Assembly: GCA_022457065.1 (NCBI GenBank)
Contig: JAJGBQ010000005.1
Span: 310,001-374,000, forward strand
Source: Curvularia sp. ZM96
Lineage: Eukaryota; Ascomycota; Dothideomycetes; Pleosporales; Pleosporaceae
DNA: 64,000 nucleotides
Direction: 5' to 3'
Every line of letters starts with the position of its first letter. Within the stretch, counting starts at the first letter, position 1. Shown here piece after piece: positions 43,738 to 54,525 of the stretch. The notes beneath the pieces are model-generated. The model was not told the origin of the DNA. It saw nothing but the letters and a program-made list of their open reading frames with translations, and did not search any database. A program made the position numbers and the translations under genes.

Positions 43738-45399
43738 CAGCATGCTCTTGACTGACAAGGGTTTGAGATGTATAGATAGGAGCTGAGACAGGGACAAAGA
43801 CTGCTTCTGGAACCTTTTTCGTTTGGCATTTAATACAAAGTGTCATCATATATAAGCGCTTTTGTACGTGGAATTCTTGTGATGTGCACATACATCGTAA
43901 AGCATGCTAATATCCTCGGATCGCAGAGCGGGCTCTGGGATTCTCCAATACAGTACTTGGTCAAGATGGACAAGACCTTCAGATTGTTAGTATACGTCAA
44001 CGGATCGAAAGCATTAGTATAGTCTATACCACTGCTATATTCAATACTACTAGTACTACCTATGTGCATCCGGTACAGATTAGTGCTACGACAAGTTCAG
44101 TATATATAAGCTACTAGGTAAGTAGGTTATATACTCACACGTTATATAGTTTACTATGCACTCTAATCTGTACGTGCAAACCTTTAATACAACTAGTGTA
44201 AATAGCTAGCTGCGAAAGTAATATTGTGGGTTAGTTACAAGGTAGACGACTTGGTGCATGACAGCGTTTGGCTGTTGTAGACTTGACAGGGGAGTTAACC
44301 TTCTGACAACTTAAATAATGGCGCAAAGTTCATTCATTTATTTCAAAAGAGCTAGGATATGCATAAAGCAAATTGAAAGGTGAATGGATAGGCAGGAGAT
44401 ATTCATGTTCCTTCCATCTTGACTAGAAGGTCAAAAGCAATCGCTGATTCTATCGCAAATGATTTCATAGTGCGAATTGGATGCTATCGTAGCTATAGAT
44501 CGAAAGACAACATCTCAGGCGAAGCAAGCCCTTTTGTACAGAGAGATATAAGAGGCACCTTGGATTTACTAAGCAGTAGAAAGAACATAATTTTATACAA
44601 CAAGACCATCACGCCAGAAAGGGGTAGGTACTCTTAGTCATGAAGTCTGTTGTTTGAATCAGTTGCATTACCTTATGCTCATTTTAGATACTTGACTTAG
44701 CAAGATTCGATAAGCTAATCTGATAGACTTGTCTGGCCCTGGACAGATATAGTCTAAAGGCTAGCTCTGTTGAGCTAAATACAGCCACAACGGACCGTTC
44801 CACGCCGATGCGCTATGGTAGATAGAACAGGGCTAGCGGCATATCCATGTACAGCCAACACTAGGAATGTGGAGATTTGGTGATAACGCCACCCCAACTG
44901 CGCCAGCAAGTCTGGTTGGACTGAGGCAGATAGAGTTCTGGAGCTGCCGACGCTTTAAGACCCTGGTAGTAAACACATGTAGAATTCTATAAGGCTATGC
45001 ATCTCCAGTACATACAAGACTAGCTTGTTTCATCCAAAAAGAGCTCAGAGTCACGGGAGATAGGTGTAAGGTGATGACTCTGTGCGCAAGCGTGGCAGGA
45101 TGAAGTACCTAGCAAAAAGCGATTTTAAGCGACCTCCACGGACTCACACTACTGATCCTCGGCCACTCCGTTCGCTTGCGAGCTAGGCTAAGCATTCGTT
45201 GTAAACGCTCAATGCACGGATATTTAGTGCCCTCTCGTGGTACTCCTTTATTTGCACAGGATCTTTGTTAACAGTTATAACGACCTATCAAGCCTAATGT
45301 TTTTTTTTCTTGAAACTCATTTTCCTGAAGCACGTTGGCAGTTCTGATAGTTAGTCTGTTGTTCTAATTCACATGAGCTACTAATCTTAATATCCAAAA
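43738..45399. other. AT-rich intergenic region
   Basis: No gene is supported. The sequence is AT-rich with scattered CTAG steps, as in decayed repeat DNA. Confidence 0.45.
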
Positions 45400-46155
45400 A
45401 TGCTATTGTCACTCGTTTGGTTTATCGCACTCTGCGCTACTTTTCGTCTCTCATTTGGTGCTCCTGCACCCGCCGTCACTTCTCGCACTTCAACTCGTTG
45501 TAGCTCTGCTCTAATCGCTCCCCCAATCGATACTCCTACACCAATCGATACTCCTACACCAATCGATACTCCTACACCAATCGATACTCCTACACCAATC
45601 GATACTCCTACACCAATCGATACTCCTACACCAATCGATACTCCTACACCAATCGATACTCCTACACCAATCGATACTCCTACGTCAGTTGAGACCCCTT
45701 CTCCAATCGATACTCCCACGCCAATTGAGACTCCCCCGATTGATACTCCTTCCCCAATCAACACTCCTACACCAATTGAGATTCCGACGCCCATCGACAC
45801 TCCTACGCCCATTGAGACTCCCACGCCAATCGAGACTCCCACGCCAATCGAGACTCCCACGCCAATCGAGACTCCAACCCCTACTCCAACGCCATCACTA
45901 CTCTGCGGTATCAGCAGCTCTAGACTACTCGCTTCAGTTCCCCAACGGAACATTCGCATGGGAAGCGGCGCCCCATTCGACCGCAGTCTCTGCAAAAGCT
46001 TTTGTCGCAGCCTGGGGACCTGCCTTGGCTATGGGGTTACTGGACCACTCTGCGAATTGTACAGTCAGCCTGTCGTGCAAGTTGCATCAACCAGCGATGC
46101 TGGTGGCGCGGTGACAAACGCTGTGTATACCTTTTACGATCTTGGCTGTCTCTGA
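45400..46155 (+). CDS. Secreted Pro/Thr/Ile/Asp-repeat protein with cysteine-containing C-terminal domain
   Basis: A single exon encodes 251 aa. The signal peptide MLLSLVWFIALCATFRLSFG is followed by a short Ser/Thr-rich region, then about twenty copies of the six-residue unit PTPIDT, first perfect and then varied (PTPIET, PSPIDT). A C-terminal domain of about 80 aa has cysteines in LCKSFCRSLGTCLGYGV, GPLCELYS and a final DLGCL, a spacing that recalls PAN/apple-like fungal cell-surface domains. The repeats are probably an O-glycosylated stalk. Because the unit is 18 nt, copy number can change without breaking frame. Likely a wall or extracellular protein of unknown role. Confidence 0.75.
   Translation: MLLSLVWFIALCATFRLSFGAPAPAVTSRTSTRCSSALIAPPIDTPTPIDTPTPIDTPTPIDTPTPIDTPTPIDTPTPIDTPTPIDTPTPIDTPTSVETPSPIDTPTPIETPPIDTPSPINTPTPIEIPTPIDTPTPIETPTPIETPTPIETPTPIETPTPTPTPSLLCGISSSRLLASVPQRNIRMGSGAPFDRSLCKSFCRSLGTCLGYGVTGPLCELYSQPVVQVASTSDAGGAVTNAVYTFYDLGCL
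45523..45684 (+). repeat. Tandem 18-bp minisatellite inside a coding region
   Basis: Nine units of CCAATCGATACTCCTACA (the last with a final G) run head to tail. Diverged units continue to about 45890. The array encodes the PIDTPT repeats. The identity of the first units suggests recent expansion. Confidence 0.95.
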
Positions 46156-46989
46156 GGGACAGGTCCTTACTAATAGTATTCACGTGATGGCACTCTAAGG
46201 ATTTAGTATCATAAAAGTCATTGCCTTCGTAGAAAGGCTGTTCTTCGTTCTATTCGCATACTGTAGCACAACGTCATGTTGTTTAAATTCTCCTATTGTC
46301 GTCTTTGGATAGCTTCTCTATGCGCAACGCCTAGAAAAAATTCTAATTGTTATCGCTTTTACGTAGAGGGGAAACCTCGCTAAGCAAATCATCACGAGGC
46401 GGCCTTCCCTATTGTTGGCGTATCTTTACTAGCCAGTGTTATACTTAGTCCCCCTTAGCCTACGTTTAGAGAAAAGTTCGTTCGACATCATTATTTATCC
46501 CCTCACAAAGGAAAATCATCTCAAGGTAATGTACTGTAGATTAGAATTGTGATTTGCGGGGGGGGGGGCAGTGGATGGAGATGGGTCCCAAGTAAGAGAA
46601 GAGGCATGTTGGGAATGTGAAGGAGAAGGTAGGTGGTGGAGGTGGATTCGGGAAAGTCATATATGAAGCAGGTAGGGGTTGACGAGGAGGAATGCTATGA
46701 TATGCGAATACCGTATTGCAATCTCGATGTATAACTGAGATTAGTGATACACTCCTATGTTATTGTCGGTTTGAACATCAGTACAGGCAATTCACTTTAC
46801 AGCTGCGGAATATAGACGAACTGTTCAAGCATTCGACTAGACTCTGGTATCTTCCATCCAAGAAATTGAATTGTAAACCGAATGTATTTCGTACAACCAC
46901 CTTTGTTGTGATGTTCGTCGGCACTCTATGCTGTATCACTTGAAATCCTTAAAACGCCATATATGCTTTAGCTATACACTGTTCAACAC
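46156..46989. other. Intergenic with poly-G tract
   Basis: A run of G residues at about 46558-46568 is followed by G/A-rich sequence to 46690. The end next to 46990 is the 3' flank of HRD3. No gene is seen. Confidence 0.5.
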
Positions 46990-49692
46990 TCAATGTCCTA
47001 TTCCACCAGCAACCCAGTTCATGAACTCGGGATCATTTGGGTTGGGGAAAAGTCCCCTATCCTGCTGGGGTTGTCCTTGCGCCTGTTGTTGTTGTGGTAT
47101 CGGTATTCCTTGGTTCAACTGTTGCTGCTGCTCTTGCTGTCGTCTTCGCTCTTCTTCCTGGCGCCGTTGTCTTTGTCTCCGGTAGTAGAGAAGAAACGCC
47201 AGAGCTCCACTCAAAGCTAGGATAATGAGTGACTCGAGTATATCCGAATCTATGTCGTCGCCGTGATAACCATCTCCGTAAAAGTCATCGGCCACATCAT
47301 CGTAATCATCGGCTTCGTAATCGTCCCAACCAGCAAGCTCGGCTTCCAGGAAAGCGTTGAGCCATTCAGAAAGAGTCCATTCTTTCTTGACCACTGGAGA
47401 CGCGTTAGTATAACAAGCATCACGTGCTGATATGGAAAAATGACGTACCTGGTTCTTCCTGAATAGATTTGATGTTGCCGTTCGTGAAGGTATTCCACCA
47501 ACTTCGGAATCTCAACTTGTACAGAGCCAAAACTACAGGCAGGTACGCCTCGCGTGGATTGGTCTCCAAGGCCAAGTCATAGTTTCTCTTTGCGAGATGA
47601 AAGTCCTGCTCGATGCCAATACCATTCTCATGCATCCAGCCAAGGTTCCAAAAAGCCTGTGCGCTTCGCATAGTTTCTGCCGCTGCTTGATAGCAAGCTG
47701 CTGCCTTCTCTTCATCCGCTGGTGTCCCAATGCCCATGAGATAGTAGTCTCCCATTTTGACCATGGAGTCGACATTTTTCTGTTCAGCAGAGCGCGTCCA
47801 GTAGACCAAAGCCAGAAACGCGTCGCTTGCTAGTGTGGCCTTTTGCTTCATAAACGGCAGCAGGGAGTTGAATGTGAATCGAGGCTTTGCCTGATCAAGC
47901 AGGTAGGCCACATTAGCTTGTCCAATCTCGAAGCCTTGCTCAGCCGCAAGCATGTAGTTGACGAGTGCCGTCTCTAGATCGCCATTCGCATAAGCTTCGT
48001 TGGCTTCTGGGAAAGAAGTTGACACAAGCTCGGCTTTCTCTGCAACCAGCTTGTAGTATGCAGCCGCAACGTGACATGACTTGTCGCGCCCAACACCATT
48101 GTGCGTCATCTCAGCCAAGTAGTAAAAGGCTTCCAGGTGTCCATGCCTAGCTGCGAGTTCGAAGTACTTGATAGCAACCGAGACGTCCCCTTGGTCCAAG
48201 AAGAGTGCTCCAAGCCTTACTTGAGCCACTGCCAGGTCCTGATCAGCGGCAGCACCAAAAAGCTCTGCAGCCTTGACAGCATCTTGTGGCACACCGAGCC
48301 CCTTCAAGTACATGAGGCCCATGGAGTATTGTGATAGCGCGTCTCCTAGCTCCATGCCACGCCTGAACCATTTCTTCGCAATGTCGAAGTTTTGAGTTGT
48401 TCCCTCACCGCGCAAGAACATTCGACCAAGGTATCCAGCAGCTTTCGAAGCCAACTTCTCGGTGGTCGGCGAGACGTTAGCGTTTACCTTACCACTCGGC
48501 GTCCAGTACATGCGAGCGAGCTCCAGGAATCGTTTCTTGGCCGCTGGGAGATCTCGTTTCAGAGTTCGTGCACCATCATAATTCAATTTGGCGAGGTTGA
48601 AAGTAGCTCTTGCGTCGCCCTTGCGAGCCTGGAGGTCCATGTATTCAAACACGTCGTCTAACGAAGAGAAGGCGTCAGATTGAACGCTGGCCAATTTGGC
48701 ATTGACTCCAGAGCTACTTGCGCTCGCGCCCTCGCCGTACACCCCACCTTCATCATCAGCGATGTTGTACGATTCTCTTGGCATGGAGTGCCCGCCCGGT
48801 GGTCCAGATCGCAGATATGCGATAGCCTTCTTGGCCGCTTGTCTGTAAAAGTACACGGCCTCCTCGCAGTTGCGTGGTGTCGATATGGCAGCCGAATGTC
48901 TATACGCAACAGCCATTTCTGACCGCACATCGCCACCTTCAGCACCCAGAGTGTAGTACAGAAGCGCCTTGGCCTGATCCTGCTTGACTGCTCCACCTAT
49001 GCCTGTCGCGTGCATGAACCCAACCATGTGCTGAGCCGAGGCGTTTCCGTTCAATGTGGCGAGCTCGTGGTAGCGTCGGAAGGCTTCAGAGTAATTGCGC
49101 GGGTGGGTGAAATTTCCGTAAAAGTTCATTTCGGCTAGCATGAAGAGGGCATCGGGGTTCTTCTGGGCGGCAGCCTCTTCCAGCAACGTAACGGCTTGTG
49201 CGAGTGGCTGGCCTAGTTTCTTGGGCTGCGGGTTCGTGGTTAATAGCTCCTGCTGTGGCGGACCGTTCATAAACAAGAGAAAGAAGACTTCTTTGGCGTA
49301 GTATGCGCCTGCGCCTAGAATTCCAGATTTCTTATCAAAGTTCCACCATGGTGCCGCTGCGGGTTTGATCTGGCGCAGAAGCGACATAGCCTCATCAAAG
49401 GCCAGAGTTCCTTGGTGCGCATTTACGCCTTCGTTTCCAGAGTCCCCCCATCTTGACTTCCATGTCTCTTTGCTCTGTCCCGGCGAGCCATGGCTTCCTG
49501 TTATTTGCCCCGCACCCAACGGTTTCTGGTACGCCTGGTCTGTTTCACGATCAAGGTGCGATTTCGAGTATACGGTTAGACAGATCGAAAGGAGAACTGC
49601 GTGTCTAGTCGTCAGTCAGAGGTTAACCCGAGGCGCATGCGTCAGTACATACCGAAGAGGAGCGGCACGAGCCGCTGGAATCGTGGCCTCAT
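46990..49692 (-). CDS. HRD3: SEL1/HRD3-like ERAD adaptor protein
   Basis: Three exons, 49692-49653, 49596-47449 and 47393-46990, encode 863 aa. The N-terminus MRPRFQRLVPLLF continues after the intron into a hydrophobic VLLSICLTVYSK, a signal sequence. Many SEL1 repeats follow, for example ALFMLAEMNFYGNFTHPRNY, SAQHMVGFMHATGIG, AAGYLGRMFLRGEGTTQNFD and ALSQYSMGLMYLKGLGVPQD. Near the C-terminus an acidic segment precedes a membrane helix (ILESLIILALSGALAFLLYY) and a Gln-rich cytosolic tail. This is the layout of Hrd3/SEL1L, which sits in the ER membrane, recruits misfolded glycoproteins and stabilises the Hrd1 ubiquitin ligase. Introns of 56 and 55 nt keep frame. Confidence 0.94.
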
Positions 49693-50221
49693 TGTGGGTA
49701 TCGGTTGGAAAACAAGATAATCAGAGAAAAGAAACTCATCGTGTCATGTCGGAGGGTAGAGAGCGAGAGTGCGACTACTTGGCGCAGTCGTGGTGAAGTT
49801 ACCTGTAGAGGCCAGCTTTCCACTATTGAGGCTCGGGTGGCCGTCGCGCTCTGCTGACTTGTCTGGCCAATGAGCGTTGACGTCACTTAATTACACGTCG
49901 CATGGCCACGCGCAACGGTGCCTGAGTCTGTCTCGGCGCTCTCTTCATGATTCAATAGCATTTCAATCTCCACTCGTACCAGCTTTGACTTCAACGTCAG
50001 CCCGCCGCTTCAAGCTGCAATACTACAGTCGTCCCGGACGAAAGCCCGCGGCATACGGCAACCGACCTATTTCCGCATTTGTAATCCGTCAAGGCACTAT
50101 GATCCTTGCACGTATCATCATGATTTCGATCTTTGACGCGTTTGTCTCGGCCATGTATCTCTGTCTCTCTCCATCTTCTCCCAATTTTGACTTGTGTGAA
50201 CCGTCTCGCTGATCCTGCATC
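49693..50221. promoter_or_regulatory. Divergent promoter region of HRD3 and MFS gene
   Basis: These 529 bp separate two divergent start codons. No specific regulatory motif is recognised. Confidence 0.5.
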
Positions 50222-52108
50222 ATGGCCGTCTCCAATGGTGCGACAGAACGAGAGCCTCTGCTCCGACGGTCGACATCTCCGAGCTTATCTGAAAGATACG
50301 CCAAGAATGAGGAAGCGTACATTTCTACGTCTCGGGGTGCCTTGATCGTCGCATCTGTCGGTCTATTGATATTCCTCCAAGGTATGCCATGGCCACCAAT
50401 TTCTATTTTAGCATCGTGTTTGTGTGCAAACTACGCGTTTGAGCTCAATACAGCATGGTCTTCCATATCCATGACCATGGAAATACTCCATTCACGTGAT
50501 CTTCAATGAGAGACAGAGAATAAATAAGAGACCTAACTACGACCAGCCACCAACATCTCCATCCTTACAACAACACAATCTTCGATTGCTGCCGATCTAG
50601 ATGCTTTCGAGAATGCCAGCTGGTTTACCTCCTCCTATCTTATCGCCATGTCGTCTCTGGCACCTCTCATGGGCAGGCTGTGCCAAGTCTTCAGCCCACG
50701 ACTATGCATGTTCTTCTCTACCATGATGATATGTATTGGATCTATCGTAACGTCTACATCCACATCATTTGAGCACTTCATCCTCGGTCGTGTCATTACT
50801 GGAGCCGGCGGTGGAGGTATCTTCATCGTTGCAAGCATCATGGCAATCCAGATGACGAGTCCAAGGCGACGGGGCTTGTACATGGGCCTCGCCAATACCG
50901 CAATGACCGTTGGCGTCTCGCTCGGCGCGGTCATCGCAGGTGCGCTCGAACCTAGAATCGGATGGGTAGGTCTCTGCTCTCTCTCGTGTGAATACATGTC
51001 TTGGTCTGGCTAACATGCGAAGAAACCTCTTTTCGGCATTCAAGCGCCCCTGAGCTTCATTGCGGGCTTGTGTCTGCTATTCTCGATACCAGCAAGCCAC
51101 ACGTCCAACAACATCAAGTACACCAGCCTCTCAGTCCGCGATAAGCTCGCCCGCATCGACTACTCTGGAGCTCTCCTACTGACCACAACCATTGTCCTCT
51201 TCCTCTTGGGCCTATCTGGCCCAAAAGTTCTTCCAACGCCCCTCATTCTGTCGGCCTTTGCTCTCCCAGTCTTTGTGCTCAACGAAGCCTATGTCGCTAG
51301 CGATCCCGTCATTCCAGTCTCCGTCCTACGGTCTCGTGGCACTCTACTGACCTGTCTTGCAACGACCGGTTTCATGATGGCTCGGTGGAGCATCCTCTTT
51401 TACACCCCAGTATACTCTTTGGCCGTTCGAGGTTGGGCACCGGCAGTTGCTGGGTCGATTCTTATTCCGACCAACGCTGGTTTCGCATCTGGCGGGCTGC
51501 TTGCGGGAATTTTCCACATCAAGCGCACAGGAAGCTTCTACCTTCACACAGTTGTTGCCATGGCCCTGTTCCCAATCACCATGACCGTGCTTGCTTTCAT
51601 TTCGACACCCACCAGCCCATGGGCTTTGTACGTGATCACGGTCTTCCTCAACGGTCTCGTTACAGGGGCTACAACAAACTATGCGCTCGTCCATCTCCTT
51701 CATCTCACACTCCCCGAAGTCCACCCCATTGTTATATCGCTTCTGGCCACTTTCCGTGGTTTCTCGGGTTCGTTTGGCTCAGCCATTGGTGGTGGATATT
51801 TTGTTCGTGTGCTACACAAGTCTTTGGACGAGGGTTTCGCGCGCGCTGGGCTGAAGAACCGTGGTGAGCTCACAAGACGGCTATTGGGAAGCCCGGCATT
51901 AGTGGGCAGGTTGGAAGGTGAGGACAGAGTGGTCGCCGTCGAGGCATACACAGACGCTATCAAGGCGTTGTTCCTTTGTGCTGTAGGATTGTCGGTAATC
52001 GTCGTTCTCTTGCAAGCTGGCACTGGCTGGAAGGAGCCAGAGAAACCTGAGGAGCAAAGACAAGAGGAGGAGGAGGAAGCCGAAGGTAACGTGCCTGTTG
52101 GTGCTTGA
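50222..52108 (+). CDS. MFS transporter (DHA2/vacuolar basic amino acid type)
   Basis: Exons 50222-50381, 50547-50965 and 51023-52108 encode 554 aa over introns of 165 and 57 nt. The N-terminal tail carries EREPLLRRS, a dileucine-type acidic sorting signal common in vacuolar transporters. About fourteen hydrophobic helices follow. Motif A-like sequence is LAPLMGRLCQVFSPR, motif C-like is GLYMGLANTAMTVGVSLGAV and ILGRVITGAGGGGIF is the family's helix 4 block. The C-terminus is Glu-rich (EEQRQEEEEEAEG). The layout resembles fungal VBA-type drug:H+ antiporters that move basic amino acids into the vacuole, but the substrate cannot be fixed from sequence. Confidence 0.9.
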
Positions 52109-52918
52109 GCATGATATGGTGAAGTGAAGGTGAGTTTACTTTGTAGTAAACAAGTTAGACTTGATTGTCTTGAAGGAGATGTATTCGCATATCATAGAAA
52201 GCAAAATGGCCTCACCACCGATTATTTCCCTATTGCATGTTGTCCAGATTACATTACTCGTTTCCTGTTTTCAATTTCGTCATTGCTAGTTCGGATCCAG
52301 GTCACTCACCACATTCACCTTCACCACTTACGTATGGCAGAAGCAAGTGTGTTTTTTCGTCCTGCCTCTGACATCATGTGCTATGTCCTACTCGCTAAGT
52401 AGCCCTTTCACCGTTTCATCACCTTCCCCCGGCATTTTCCGATATCGCTGTGGTTGTTTGCTGCTGTTTGCGCACGTGGCACGTGGTCCCCCAATTCCTC
52501 GCGGCTGCTTATGGATGATTTATCGCCCTTGACCTCCGTCTCTCCTTCCCCACCTAGCGCCCTTGCGTTTTAACCCAGGCAACGCGTAAGGTCTGTTCAG
52601 ACGACTGTCACCACACTCATCAACGGCGCCGCATGCTATAGGAGCTCGACGTAAGTATACTTCACCCTAGCGTACACCACCTTCGTATTTTCACTCTGAG
52701 CAATTCACTTCGAGCACTTTGCCTTGACGACAGGCACGAGCCCAAGAGAGTATTCGGGAGCCTCTGTGCTGAGCAATAGCTTCACTCGAGGCTTCAGTTG
52801 AAAGGCATCGAAGTGCTGGCTCTCACGCTTGCCTTCGCCATCCCTCCTCACTGCAGCTACTGACCTGACGCGTGGCATAGAAACGTACGTTCATCCTAGC
52901 CACTGCAAACTTTGCAAC
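52109..52918. other. Intergenic, upstream of zinc-knuckle gene
   Basis: No gene is supported. C/T-rich stretches near 52410-52560 could be promoter and 5' leader of the zinc-knuckle gene, which may have an untranslated first exon with a GTAAGT-like donor near 52653. Confidence 0.45.
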
Positions 52919-54069
52919 ATGGCTCGTGGCACGGCTGTCATTGCTATGGCAATGTCCTCCAACCCCTACCCTAAGCCAAAGGAGTACGTCCCTCGCTTGA
53001 CCCTATGCGAGCTCTGTGACCGGCAGTTGCCTACCAAGGACTGGCCCGCACACAAGAACTCCAAGAAGCACCGTGAAGCCGAGGCCCAAGAGCGTGGAGA
53101 AACAGTCAAGAGCTCTTTCGGTTTTGGTGGCGACGCCATTGGCTTCGGTAGCAGCAACGAGTCTGCCAACGCCAACGAGTTCGGTTTCGGCGATGCCTTT
53201 GCCAATACTACTACTACTGCCGACGGCGATGGCGATGGCTGGAACACTAGTGCAGACTTCACTACTACCAAGTCCACCAGCTACAACAACGTCGGTGGCG
53301 GCGACCAGCGTGCCTGCTTCGGTTGTGGTTCGACTGATCATCAAAAGCGCGACTGCCCCCAGAATACCAACAGTCAAGGTTGTTTCAACTGCGGCGATAC
53401 TGGGTACGTTCTCCTATGGGATGTTTTGAATTGTTTGCTAACTCAGAAAATAGCCACCGCAAAGCTGACTGCCCCCAACCTCGCAAGCCTATGGTTGGTG
53501 GAGGTGACCGTGTTTGCTTCAACTGCAACCAGCCAGGGTATGTGCCCTCTTGCCTTCATTTCGATAGCGTTTATGTCGGTATCCTCATACCAAAACTTTT
53601 ACTGACTTTCTTTAGCCACAACAAGTCCGAGTGCACCGAGCCTCGTGCTGGTGGAGGCGGCGGCGGAGGCCGTGCCTGCCACAACTGCGGCGAAGAAGGC
53701 CATATCTCCCGCGACTGCGATAAGCCTCGAGTCATGAAGTGCCGTAACTGCGACGAAGAGGGCCATGCCGCTCGTGAGTGTCCCAAGCCTCGCGACTGGA
53801 GCAGGGTTGAATGCCGCAACTGCAATGACTATGGTCATGGTGAGAAACGCTGTCCTAAGCCTCCTGCTGAGACCACTGGTGGTGACTGGGGCAATGCTTC
53901 CGCTCCTTCCAATGCCACGGCTGGTGGATGGGGTGATACTTCTACCAACACGGCTGGTGGCTGGGCCGATTCTGCTACCGAAACTACCGGGAACTGGGCT
54001 GACGACACCACGGCTGCTGCTGAGGACAACACTTGGGGCAAGGAGGATGCTGCTGGAACCCAGTGGTAA
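52919..54069 (+). CDS. CCHC zinc-knuckle protein (CNBP/Gis2-like) with N-terminal C2H2 finger
   Basis: Exons 52919-53403, 53454-53537 and 53616-54069 encode 340 aa; both introns (50 and 78 nt) fall inside zinc knuckles in phase 2. A C2H2-like finger CELCDRQLPTKDWPAHKNSK starts the protein, followed by a Gly/Phe/Asn-rich linker. Six CCHC knuckles follow: CFGCGSTDHQKRDC, CFNCGDTGHRKADC, CFNCNQPGHNKSEC, CHNCGEEGHISRDC, CRNCDEEGHAAREC and CRNCNDYGHGEKRC. The C-terminus has repeated GGW/GDW and WAD units that may bind RNA partners. CNBP/Gis2 proteins bind single-stranded nucleic acid and regulate translation. The start might instead be ATG 52955 (MSSNPYPKPKEY), which begins the conserved part. Confidence 0.87.
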
Positions 54070-54525
54070 ACGACATCCGTGGCCTAGCCTCTGATGTTTG
54101 TTAGCGGCGGGGCTTCTGACTTGATGCAATATACACTATGCTTTCACCAGCGGTGGATTTCAGTGTAATGGATATGCTAAAGGTAACTGGAAGCGTGCCT
54201 AAGACTCAGCTAAACTGGCTGCGAAGGATGATAGTGGAGGGATTTTCAGATGACATTTGCACCCACATCAAGCATAGTACAGTGGTGTACAGCGTAGTGA
54301 AGGCGTACAAAATACTCTTGAACGGATAGCAAATACAAAATATCATGATTCATTTACATCCCTCAACAACTGTCTGATATTATACTGCCAAACATGTGAG
54401 ACTGGTCATGAAATCACTGAACATGCAATGAACGGCAAAGCCAGATGGAGAGGATAAAAAACGTCTATATTCTAATACATCTGAAACTGACTTTTCCCCA
54501 GGTCCGTCCGCCCACCATCCTGAAT
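54070..54525. other. Convergent intergenic region
   Basis: This holds the 3' ends of the zinc-knuckle gene (plus) and HIS4 (minus). No gene is seen. Confidence 0.55.

Noticed and set aside
45387..45995. 202-aa Gly/Val-rich minus-strand frame over the repeat
   Set aside because: A repeat whose unit is a multiple of three leaves all frames open; the plus strand has the signal peptide and cysteine domain.
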